Of a stretch of DNA of 64,000 bases, positions 8,200 to 15,894 are shown in pieces. Each line of letters opens with the position of its first letter. Positions within the stretch are counted from its first letter, which is position 1. This stretch comes from Pseudomonadota bacterium (lineage in GTDB: Bacteria > Pseudomonadota > Alphaproteobacteria > Kiloniellales > JACOMY01). Under the pieces are notes generated by a model, which was not told the origin of the DNA, ran no database searches, and worked only from the letters and a program-made list of their open reading frames with translations. The translations under genes and the position numbers were made by a program. Where the stretch lies: NCBI GenBank assembly GCA_029781795.1, contig JAKOWB010000448.1, positions 1-64,000 on the forward strand, in the 5' to 3' direction.

Positions 8200-8882
8200 T
8201 GACGACGCTCGACCTTGCGCAGATCACCCTGCGCGAGCTGAACAGCCGCCTGCAGGGCATCGCCGCCGGCTCGAACGAGCGCGACTTCCTGGTCGCCAAC
8301 CCCGAGGGCGCGCACTCCATCGCCGTCGGCCTGACCCAGCCGATCCGCGTGACGGTCGACGGCCACACCGGCTTCTACTGCGGCGGCATGAACCAGCAGG
8401 CGGAGATCCTGGTCAAAGGCCATGTCGGCCCCGGTGTCGGCGAGAACATGATGTCGGGCCGCATCCACGTCACCGGCAACGCCAGCCAGGGCGCCGGCGC
8501 CACCGGCCAGGGCGGCCTGCTGGTGGTCGAGGGCTCGGCCTCCTCGCGCTGCGGCATCTCGATGAAGGGCATCAATATCGTGGTCGGCGGCTCGGTCGGC
8601 CACATGTCGGCCTTCATGGCGCAGTCGGGCGCGCTGGTGGTCTGCGGCGACGCCGGCTCCAGCCTGGGCGACTCGATCTACGAGGCGCGGCTCTACGTCG
8701 CCGGCAGCGTGGAGAGCCTGGGCAGCGACTGCGTCGAGAAGGAGATGACGCAGCACCACAAGGAGAAGCTGGCCCGCCTGCTCGACCAGGCCGGCATCAA
8801 GGCCGACGCCAAGCGCTTCCGGCGCTACGGCTCGGCCCGCAAGCTCTACAACTTCCACGTCGACAACGCGGACGCCTACTGA
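8199..8882 (+). CDS. mgsB: N-methylglutamate synthase subunit B, GXGXG domain (227 aa)
   Basis: Corresponds to the right-handed beta-helix C-terminal (GXGXG) domain of large-subunit glutamate synthase. Repeating Gly-rich turns are visible, e.g. VGPGVGENMMSGRIHVTGN, GATGQGGLLVVEGSAS and GINIVVGGSVGHMS. The start ATG overlaps the mgsA stop. The domain is structural in glutamate synthase, supporting the channel between amidotransferase and synthase sites. The gene is followed after 3 bases by mgsC, so the three subunits form one unit. Length and order match MgsB/GlxC. Confidence 0.85.
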   Translation: MTTLDLAQITLRELNSRLQGIAAGSNERDFLVANPEGAHSIAVGLTQPIRVTVDGHTGFYCGGMNQQAEILVKGHVGPGVGENMMSGRIHVTGNASQGAGATGQGGLLVVEGSASSRCGISMKGINIVVGGSVGHMSAFMAQSGALVVCGDAGSSLGDSIYEARLYVAGSVESLGSDCVEKEMTQHHKEKLARLLDQAGIKADAKRFRRYGSARKLYNFHVDNADAY

Positions 8883-8885
8883 CAC

Positions 8886-10208
8886 ATGAGCCAGCACCGC
8901 ACCCCGCCGCGCCCCTCGGCCACCTTCGACGCCTACACCATCGCCGAGATCCAGCGCGCGGCGGCCACAGGCATCTACGACATCCGCGGCGGCGGCGCGA
9001 AGCGCAGGCTGCCCAGCTTCGACGACCTGCTGTTCCTCGGCGCCTCCATGTCGCGCTATCCCCTGGAAGGCTATCGCGAGAAGTGCGCCACCAACGTCAC
9101 GCTGGGCACGCGCTTCGCCAAGAAGCCGATCGAGCTGAAGATCCCCATCACCATCGCCGGCATGTCCTTCGGCGCGCTCTCCGGCCCCGCCAAGGAGGCC
9201 CTGGGCCGCGGCGCCAGCGCCATGGGCACCAGCACCACGACCGGCGACGGCGGCATGACGCCCGAGGAGCGCGGCCAGTCCAAGACCCTGGTCTACCAGT
9301 ACCTGCCTTCGCGCTACGGCATGAACCCCGACGACCTGCGCAAGGCCGACGCGATCGAGATCGTGGTGGGCCAGGGCGCCAAGCCCGGCGGCGGCGGCAT
9401 GCTGCTGGGCCAGAAGATCTCGCCGCGCGTCGCGCAGATGCGCAACCTGCCGGAAGGCATCGACCAGCGCTCGGCCTGCCGCCATCCCGACTGGACGGGC
9501 CCCGACGACCTGGAGATCAAGATCCAGGAGCTGCGCGAGATCACCAACTGGGAGAAGCCGATCTACATCAAGGTCGGCGCCACCCGCCCCTACTTCGACG
9601 TGACCCTGGCGGTGAAGGCCGGCGCCGACGTGGTGGTGGTCGACGGCATGCAGGGCGGCACGGCGGCGACGCAGGAGATCTTCATCGAGCACGTCGGCAT
9701 CCCGACCCTGGCGGCGATCCGCCCGGCGGTGCAGGCGCTGCTCGACCTCGACATGCACCGCAAGGTGCAGCTCGTCGTCTCCGGCGGCATCCGCAATGGC
9801 GCCGACGTGGCCAAGGCCCTGGCCCTCGGCGCCGACGCCGTGGCCATCGGCACGGCCGCGCTGATCGCGCTGGGCGACAACGATCCCAAGTGGGAGGACG
9901 AGTACCGCAAGCTCGGCACCACGGCCGGCTGCTACGACGACTGGCACGAGGGGCAGGACCCGGCCGGCATCACCACCCAGAACGCCGAGCTGGCCGCCCG
10001 CCTGGACCCGGTGAAGGCCGGCCATCGCCTGGCCAACTACCTGGCGGTCATGACCATGGAGATGCAGATCATCGCCCGCGCCTGTGGCAAGAGCCACGTG
10101 CTGAACCTGGAGCCCGAGGACCTGGTGGCGCTGACCGTCGAGTCCGCGGCCATGGCGCGCGTGCCGCTGGCCGGGACGAGCTGGATTCCGGGTCAGGGAG
10201 TCTATTGA
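8886..10208 (+). CDS. mgsC: N-methylglutamate synthase subunit C, FMN-dependent synthase domain (440 aa)
   Basis: Central FMN-binding barrel of the glutamate synthase family: ITIAGMSFGALSGPAKEALG, STTTGDGGMTPEER, the KPGGGGMLLGQKIS glutamate-synthase signature, YIKVGATRP, and VDGMQGGTAATQEIF. It should reduce the imine formed from 2-oxoglutarate and methylamine (or ammonia). Near the C-terminus, where large glutamate synthases have CxxxxCxxG...TQ ligating a 3Fe-4S cluster, this protein reads GCYDDWHEGQDPAGITTQ with only one Cys, so the cluster may be absent or altered. Three bases separate it from mgsB. A palindromic repeat lies between it and gmaS. Confidence 0.85.
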   Translation: MSQHRTPPRPSATFDAYTIAEIQRAAATGIYDIRGGGAKRRLPSFDDLLFLGASMSRYPLEGYREKCATNVTLGTRFAKKPIELKIPITIAGMSFGALSGPAKEALGRGASAMGTSTTTGDGGMTPEERGQSKTLVYQYLPSRYGMNPDDLRKADAIEIVVGQGAKPGGGGMLLGQKISPRVAQMRNLPEGIDQRSACRHPDWTGPDDLEIKIQELREITNWEKPIYIKVGATRPYFDVTLAVKAGADVVVVDGMQGGTAATQEIFIEHVGIPTLAAIRPAVQALLDLDMHRKVQLVVSGGIRNGADVAKALALGADAVAIGTAALIALGDNDPKWEDEYRKLGTTAGCYDDWHEGQDPAGITTQNAELAARLDPVKAGHRLANYLAVMTMEMQIIARACGKSHVLNLEPEDLVALTVESAAMARVPLAGTSWIPGQGVY

Positions 10209-10306
10209 GGTGCCGGCAGCCGATGCCTTTGGCCCGTCTTTCGAGACGCGGCGCTTCGCACCGCTCCTCAAGTTGAGGATGCGTTAAGGTAGGCCAAACC
10301 CACCGC

Positions 10307-10350
10307 CCTCATCCTGAGGAGGCCGCGACAGCGGCCGTGTCGAAGGATGG
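10307..10350. repeat. dispersed palindromic (REP-like) element
   Basis: Nested inverted repeats: CATCCT (10310-10315) pairs with AGGATG (10344-10349), enclosing GGCCGC-gaca-GCGGCC (10321-10336). This CCTCATCCTGAGGAGG-type element is of a kind common between genes in alphaproteobacterial genomes. It sits between mgsC and gmaS and could stabilise or trim the transcript. Confidence 0.6.
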
Positions 10351-10412
10351 GCCAAGGAGCGGGGGCGGCGTAAGACGGGACGAACAGGGTCACACGCGAG
10401 GGGGAACCTCAG

Positions 10413-11720
10413 ATGGCTAACGATCTGGTGAAGATCGCCAAGGACAAGGGCATCAAGTACTTCCTGATTTCCTACGTCGACCTCTTCGGCGTGCTCAGGG
10501 CCAAGCTCTCGCCGGCCGCGGCGATCCAGCAGATGATGGACGACGGCGCCGGCTTCGCCGGTTTCGCCACCTGGCTGGACATGACGCCGGCGCATGCCGA
10601 CCTCTTCGCCAAGCCCGACCCCGAGAGCCTGATCCAGCTGCCGTGGAAGCCGGAGGTCGGCTGGCTCGCCGCCGACCTCTGGATGGACGGCAAGCTGGTC
10701 GAGCAGGCGCCGCGTCAGGTGCTGCGCCGGCAGACCGAGAAGGCGGCAAAGCTCGGCTACCGCATGAAGACCGGCGTCGAGTGCGAGTACTTCCTGCTGA
10801 CGCCGGACGGCGCCGCCATCAGCGACGCGCGCGATACCCAGTCGAAGCCCTGCTACGACCAGTCGGCCCTGATGCGCCGCTACGACGTCATCACCGAGAT
10901 CTGCGACGCCATGCTGGCGCTGGGCTGGAAGCCCTACCAGAACGACCATGAGGACGCGAACGGCCAGTTCGAGATGAACTGGGAGTACGACGACTGCATG
11001 GTCACCGCCGACCGCCACGTCTTCTTCAAGTACATGGTGAAGGCCCTGGCCGAGAAGCATGGCCTGCGCGCCACCTTCATGCCCAAGCCCTTCTCCAACC
11101 TGACCGGCAACGGCTGCCACGCCCACGTCTCGGTCTGGGACAAGGCCGGCAAGAAGAACCTGTTCCACGACCCCAAGGGCGAGCTGGGGCTCTCGACCCT
11201 CGCCTACCAGTTCCTCGGCGGCATCATGCACTCGGCCGCCGACCTGGCGGCGATCTTCAATCCGACGGTGAACAGCTACAAGCGCATCAACGCGCCGCGC
11301 ACCCTGTCGGGCGCCACCTGGTCGCCGAACGCCATCTCCTATGGCGGCAACAACCGCACGCACATGGTGCGCATCCCGGACAAGGGCCGCTTCGAACTGC
11401 GCCTGATGGACGGCGCCGCCAACCCCTATCTGCTGCAGGCGGGCGTGCTCTGCGCCGGCCTGGACGGCGTCGCCCACCAGCGCGACCCGGGCAAGCGGCT
11501 CGACATCAACATGTACGAGCAGGGGCACACGGTTAAGAATCTGAAAAAGCTGCCGCTAAACCTGCTCGATGCGCTGCGCGCCTTCGACAGGAACAAGGCG
11601 TTGCGCGACGGGCTGGGAGCGGAGTTCTGCGACTCCTACCTGAAGCTGAAGCACCAGGAGTGGAACAGCTACTGCGCCAGCATCTCCGCCTGGGAACGCG
11701 ACAACACGCTGGACTGCTGA
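10413..11720 (+). CDS. gmaS: gamma-glutamylmethylamide synthetase / type III glutamine synthetase (435 aa)
   Basis: Glutamine synthetase superfamily protein of GlnT/GmaS length. Motifs in order: VECEYFLL (metal Glu), NDHEDANGQFEMNWEYDD, NGCHAHVSVWDKAG, NSYKRINAP, NNRTHMVRIP, and FELRLMDGAANPYL. The family is annotated either as type III glutamate-ammonia ligase or as GmaS, which joins methylamine to glutamate using ATP. Its place directly after mgsABC is the standard N-methylglutamate pathway arrangement, and together with tmm and tdm in the same window this favours GmaS. It is distinct from the 492-aa GS-like protein at 89-1567. Methylamine activity cannot be proven from sequence. Confidence 0.8.
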   Translation: MANDLVKIAKDKGIKYFLISYVDLFGVLRAKLSPAAAIQQMMDDGAGFAGFATWLDMTPAHADLFAKPDPESLIQLPWKPEVGWLAADLWMDGKLVEQAPRQVLRRQTEKAAKLGYRMKTGVECEYFLLTPDGAAISDARDTQSKPCYDQSALMRRYDVITEICDAMLALGWKPYQNDHEDANGQFEMNWEYDDCMVTADRHVFFKYMVKALAEKHGLRATFMPKPFSNLTGNGCHAHVSVWDKAGKKNLFHDPKGELGLSTLAYQFLGGIMHSAADLAAIFNPTVNSYKRINAPRTLSGATWSPNAISYGGNNRTHMVRIPDKGRFELRLMDGAANPYLLQAGVLCAGLDGVAHQRDPGKRLDINMYEQGHTVKNLKKLPLNLLDALRAFDRNKALRDGLGAEFCDSYLKLKHQEWNSYCASISAWERDNTLDC

Positions 11721-11780
11721 GGCTCCTCGCGGCGGGCCCGGCTTTGCCCAGGCCGCCGCCAGTCCTATAGTCCGGCCACC

Positions 11781-12431
11781 ATGCGGTTCCTGATCGCCGA
11801 CGACCACGCCCTTTTCCGCCGCGGCCTGACGCTGCTGCTGGAGCAGCTCTATCCCGAGGCCGAGGTACTGGAGGCGAGCGACATCGCCGCCGCGTTGGCG
11901 CTGGGCGAGCGCCTGGCAGGCGTGGAGGTCATCCTGCTCGACCTCACCATGCCGGGTATGGAGGGCCTGGCCGGCCTCGACAAGCTACGCCAGGCGGCGC
12001 CGGCGGCGCGGGTGGTGATGCTCTCGGCCTCCGCCGACCTCGACTCCATCCGCCGCACACTGGCGGCCGGCGCGCGCGGCTACATCCTGAAGTCCGGCAC
12101 CGACGAGACGCTGCGCCATGCGCTCTCGATGGTGCTCGCGGGCGAGGTCTATGTGCCGCCGGTGGTGCTGAGCGAACTCGACCGGCCGCGCGCCGGCAGC
12201 GAGCTGCCGGCCGACAGCCCGCTGCGCAGCCTGACCGAGCGGCAGCGCCAGACCCTGGAGCTGCTGGTCCAGGGTCTGTCGAACAAGGAGATCGCACGCC
12301 AGCTCGGCCTGCGGGAGTCGACCGTGAAGGCGCACCTCAAGGTCATCCTGAAGAAGCTCGGCGCCGGCCACCGCACCCAGGCCGCCCTGCTGGCGACCCA
12401 GATGGGCCTCGGCCCGGCCGCGGGGCGCTGA
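11781..12431 (+). CDS. NarL/LuxR-type response regulator (216 aa)
   Basis: N-terminal receiver domain (residues 1-120) with acidic pocket ADDH, phospho-acceptor Asp in LLDLTMPGMEG, and Lys in YILKSGT. The C-terminal LuxR helix-turn-helix (about 150-210) carries LTERQRQTLELLVQGLSNKEIARQLGLRESTVKAHL. It converges with the hybrid sensor kinase 3 bases downstream, and the two probably form a two-component system. An alternative is control of the gmaS operon or of the APC permease behind the kinase. No signal can be deduced. Confidence 0.92.
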   Translation: MRFLIADDHALFRRGLTLLLEQLYPEAEVLEASDIAAALALGERLAGVEVILLDLTMPGMEGLAGLDKLRQAAPAARVVMLSASADLDSIRRTLAAGARGYILKSGTDETLRHALSMVLAGEVYVPPVVLSELDRPRAGSELPADSPLRSLTERQRQTLELLVQGLSNKEIARQLGLRESTVKAHLKVILKKLGAGHRTQAALLATQMGLGPAAGR

Positions 12432-12434
12432 GCC

Positions 12435-13949
12435 CTAGCCCAGCACGTCGGCCAGGGCCTTCAGCAGCGCGCGGGGATCGACCGGCTTGTGCAGCAGGCC
12501 GAGGCCGCTGGCCTGGGCCTCGGCCAGGCGCCGCGGCTCGGTGTCGCCGGTCAGCAGCAGCGCCGGCACGGGGCGGCCGAGCGCCGCCTGCAGGCGCCGC
12601 ACCGCGGCGGCGCCGGTGACGCCGCCGCGCAGGCGGTAGTCGACCACCAGCACCTCGGGCGGTGGTTCTTCGGCCAGTGCGGCCAGCAGTCCTTCGGGCG
12701 TCTCTGCCGCCACGACCGCCGCCCCCTCGCCGACCAGGAAGGCCCTCAGCGCGGCCAGCACCACCCCCTCGTCGTCCAGCAGCGCGATGCGCCGGCCGGC
12801 AAGGCGCGGCCCGGGCGCCTCCACCGCGGCTACCGGCAGCGGCGCGCCTTCGGCCAAGGGCACCTCGACCCAGAAGGTTGCGCCCTGGCCCGGCTGCGAG
12901 CGCACGCCGACGGCCACGCCGAGCAGCCGCGCCAGCCGGTCGACGATGGCTAGGCCGAGGCCCAGGCCCTTGCTGCGATCGCGCTCCGGGTTCCCCAGCT
13001 GCGTGAACTCCTGGAAGATCAGCGGCACCTGCTCGGGCGCGATGCCGATGCCACTGTCCGCCACCTCGATCCGCACGATGTCGCCGCGCCGCCGCGCACC
13101 GATCAGCACCCGGCCGCTCGGCGTATAGCGCACCGCGTTGGCGGTGAAGTTCTGCAGGATGCGGTAGAGCAGCACCGGGTCGCTGGCAACGAAGAGGCTG
13201 GTGCCGACAAGGCGCAGTTCCAGGCCCTTCTCGGCGGCGCGCCGGCCGAACTCGGCGTCCAGGCGCTCGAAGAGATCGCCGAGCGCGACGCTGCCGCGCT
13301 CCACCTTCAGCACCTGCGCGTCCAGGCGCGAGATGTCGAGCAGGGCGTCCAGCAGTTCCTGGGTCGAGGCGAGGCAGAGGCCGATCTGCTCCACCAGTTC
13401 CTGCGTGCCCGCCTCGGTGGCGCGGCGGCGCAGCGCGGCGACGAAGAGGCCGGCGGCCTGGATCGGCTGGCGCAGGTCGTGGCTGGCGGCGGCCAGGAAC
13501 TTCGACTTGGCGAGGTTGGCCTGTTCCGCGGCGCGGCGCGCGGCCTCCTGCGCCTCCTCGGCCTCCTTGCGGCGGGTGATGTCGCGCACCGAGGTGCGGA
13601 AGCCGAGCGGCCGTCCCTCGGCGTCATAGAGCGGCTGCCAGGACATGGCGCCCCAGCAGGGCGCGCCGTCACGGCGCTGGATGCGGAACTCGACGTCGTT
13701 GGCGCTGCCTCCCGCCGCCGCGGTGGCGAGCTGCGCCGCCATGGCCGCGCGGTCCTCGGGCGCGATCAGCGGCAGCGGATAGCCCGGCATGACGAGGCAC
13801 TCGTTCACGCCGACGCCGGTGATGCGCTCGACCGCCGGATTGATCCACAGCGGCCGGCCGTCCGGGCTCATCCAGCTTTCCCAGTCGTAGGTGTAGTTGG
13901 CCACCGTCTCGAAGAGACGGTCCGGCGTCCTTGGCATGGTCTTCAGCAT
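12435..13949 (-). CDS. PAS-containing hybrid sensor histidine kinase (504 aa)
   Basis: A PAS/PAC domain (about residues 8-128, ending VRDITRRKEAEE) is followed by a HisKA domain with phospho-acceptor His in AAASHDLRQPIQA, an ATPase domain with NFTANAVRYT, DSGIGI and SKGLGLGLAIV, and a C-terminal receiver with Asp in VVDYRLRGG. No membrane segment is seen, so it is cytosolic. It is convergent with the NarL-type regulator and divergent from the APC permease at 14200. Either MLKTMPRT (13949) or MPRTPD (13937) may be the start. Confidence 0.9.
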   Translation of the reverse strand: MLKTMPRTPDRLFETVANYTYDWESWMSPDGRPLWINPAVERITGVGVNECLVMPGYPLPLIAPEDRAAMAAQLATAAAGGSANDVEFRIQRRDGAPCWGAMSWQPLYDAEGRPLGFRTSVRDITRRKEAEEAQEAARRAAEQANLAKSKFLAAASHDLRQPIQAAGLFVAALRRRATEAGTQELVEQIGLCLASTQELLDALLDISRLDAQVLKVERGSVALGDLFERLDAEFGRRAAEKGLELRLVGTSLFVASDPVLLYRILQNFTANAVRYTPSGRVLIGARRRGDIVRIEVADSGIGIAPEQVPLIFQEFTQLGNPERDRSKGLGLGLAIVDRLARLLGVAVGVRSQPGQGATFWVEVPLAEGAPLPVAAVEAPGPRLAGRRIALLDDEGVVLAALRAFLVGEGAAVVAAETPEGLLAALAEEPPPEVLVVDYRLRGGVTGAAAVRRLQAALGRPVPALLLTGDTEPRRLAEAQASGLGLLHKPVDPRALLKALADVLG

Positions 13950-14088
13950 CGCGCGGTCCCGCGTCTTACCTCATCCCTCCGAACGGGGGATGCTAGCGCA
14001 AAAGGGGGAGCAGCCCTCCCCCTGTGCGTGCTGCCGGCACCGCCGAAAGGCCCCGAACATTTCCGGCGGGGAAAGCCACGCCAATCGC

Positions 14089-14104
14089 GACCAATTCCGG
14101 ACCA
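14089..14104 (-). promoter_or_regulatory. TGGTCC-N4-TTGGT element upstream of the APC permease
   Basis: On the minus strand the sequence is TGGTCC-GGAA-TTGGTC, followed by a further ATTGG. It lies 95 bases before the permease ATG, between it and the sensor kinase gene. It matches the elements at 1780, 24496, 26006 (minus) and 31668. Confidence 0.5.
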
Positions 14105-14199
14105 CGCGGCGCCCTCCGCCGTCCAGGGGCAGCAAGACCCGGCCCGGAACCGCGACACAGGCGTCTCGTCCGGTAACGTTTCCGAGGGGGCTTCACGAC

Positions 14200-15780
14200 A
14201 TGACCGATTCAACCATTGGCACCAGCGCCGGCGGCCTGCGCCGCGACATCAACTGGAAGGGCGCCTTCTGGGTCGCCTCCGGCGTCCCGGCGCTGGTCCT
14301 TTTCTCCATCGGCGGCATCGCCGGCATGACCCAGGAAGCCGCCTTCCTGGTGTGGATGCTCTCCATGCTGCTGGGCTTCGTGCAGTCCTTCACCTATGCC
14401 GAGATCGCCGGCCTCTTTCCCAACAAGTCGGGCGGCGCGTCGGTCTATGGCGCGGCGGCCTGGCTGAAGTACGGCAAGTTCCTGGCACCGCTGTCGGTCT
14501 GGTGCAACTGGCTGGCCTGGACGCCGGTGCTCTCGCTCGGCTGCGCCATCGCCTCGGCCTATATCGTCAACGCCCTGGCCGGCGCCATGCCGGGCCTGGG
14601 GGCCTGGGAGCTCTTCAACTTCTCCATCCCCGGCCTGGTCGACATCTCCTTCGGCTCGACCTTCTTCATCGGCGCGGTGCTGATGCTGATCGTCTTCGCC
14701 ATCCAGCACCGCGGCATCCTGGGCACCGCCAAGGTGCAGACCGTGGTCGGCCTGCTGGTCATCATCCCCATGCTGATCGTCGGCCTGGTGCCGCTCTTCA
14801 CCGGCGGGGTGAACTACGAGAACTTCACGCCGGCGATCGGCGAGTGGGTCAACAGCAACTGGACCCTGTTCTTCGGCGGGCTCTTCATTGCCGCCTGGTC
14901 GACCTACGCCTTCGAGACGGCGATCTGCTACACCAGCGAGTTCAAGAATCCCGGCGTCGACACCTTCAAGGCCATCTTCTATTCCGGCCTGCTCTGCCTG
15001 GTGATCTATATCCTGGTGCCCTTCACCTTCCAGGGCGTGCTGGGCGCCGAGGGCATGACCCAGCCCGGCATCGTCGACGGCAGCGGCGTCGCCGCCGCGA
15101 TGGCCGGCATGGTACATGGCGGCAGCTTCGTCGACGGCCTGCTGCAGATGCTGATGATCCTGGCGCTGCTGCTGGCGATCATGACGGCGATGGCCGGCTC
15201 CAGCCGCACGCTCTACCAGGGCTCGGTCGACGGCTGGCTGCCGCGCTATCTCTCCCGGACCAACCACCGCGGCGCGCCGACCAGCGCCATGTGGACCGAC
15301 CTCTGCTTCAACCTGGTGCTGCTGTCCTTCGCCGCCTCGGACGCCGGGGCCTACTACTTCATCCTGGCGATCTCGAACTGCGGCTACATCATCTTCAACT
15401 TCCTGAACCTCAACGCCGGCTGGATCCACCGCATCGACAACGCCCACATCAAGCGGCCCTGGCGGGCGCCGACCATCCTGCTGGCGGCCGGCACGGTGCT
15501 GTCCTACTTCAACGCCATGCTGATGGGCGCCGGCGCCAAGACCTGGGGCTCGCCCGACCTGCTCTGGTACGGCCTGGGCGCCGCCGGCCTCATCATCCCG
15601 GTCTTCTGGTTCCGCCACTTCGTACAGGACAAGGGGCGCTTCCCCGACCACATGATGCAGGACCTGGGCCTCAAGGGCGGCAGCCTCGGCGAGCGCAAGG
15701 CGGGCATCCTGCCCTACCTGACGCTGGCCGGCGGCATCGGCGTGATGCTGCTCGCGCACTTCCTCTTCACTCTCGAGTAG
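14200..15780 (+). CDS. APC-superfamily amino acid/amine permease (526 aa)
   Basis: About 12-13 hydrophobic spans with APC features: an N-terminal helix ALVLFSIGGIAGMTQEAAFLV, then FTYAEIAGLFPNKSGGASVYGA (the conserved E..xxxPxSGG-type segment), and FIAAWSTYAFETAICYTSEFKNP further on. The substrate is probably an amino acid, polyamine or related amine. The ATG at 14200 has GAGGGGG about 8 bases upstream; earlier in-frame starts reach into the kinase region and are unlikely. A copy of the shared TGGTCC-N4-TTGGT element lies upstream, linking it to the methylamine genes. A perfect intrinsic terminator follows. Confidence 0.88.
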   Translation: MTDSTIGTSAGGLRRDINWKGAFWVASGVPALVLFSIGGIAGMTQEAAFLVWMLSMLLGFVQSFTYAEIAGLFPNKSGGASVYGAAAWLKYGKFLAPLSVWCNWLAWTPVLSLGCAIASAYIVNALAGAMPGLGAWELFNFSIPGLVDISFGSTFFIGAVLMLIVFAIQHRGILGTAKVQTVVGLLVIIPMLIVGLVPLFTGGVNYENFTPAIGEWVNSNWTLFFGGLFIAAWSTYAFETAICYTSEFKNPGVDTFKAIFYSGLLCLVIYILVPFTFQGVLGAEGMTQPGIVDGSGVAAAMAGMVHGGSFVDGLLQMLMILALLLAIMTAMAGSSRTLYQGSVDGWLPRYLSRTNHRGAPTSAMWTDLCFNLVLLSFAASDAGAYYFILAISNCGYIIFNFLNLNAGWIHRIDNAHIKRPWRAPTILLAAGTVLSYFNAMLMGAGAKTWGSPDLLWYGLGAAGLIIPVFWFRHFVQDKGRFPDHMMQDLGLKGGSLGERKAGILPYLTLAGGIGVMLLAHFLFTLE

Positions 15781-15801
15781 CCTCGCTCTTACGCAGTTGC
15801 G

Positions 15802-15838
15802 AACGCCCGGTGCCATCGGCACCGGGCGTTTTGCTTTT
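15802..15838 (+). terminator. intrinsic terminator after the permease
   Basis: A perfect 13-base stem (15802-15814 / 15818-15830) with loop ATC, followed by TTGCTTTT. It ends the permease transcript before the LCCL-domain gene. Confidence 0.85.
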
Positions 15839-15894
15839 CAGCGCGTTCCGCTTCGCTACACTTCGAGGTGACGTGGCAGCCGATGGGGGACGAC

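Noticed and set aside
7300-10208. Ordinary NADPH glutamate synthase (gltB)
   Set aside because: The three gltB domains are separate genes in the order amidotransferase, GXGXG, FMN domain, followed by a GmaS/GlnT gene; this is the Mgs/Glx arrangement, and no gltD follows.
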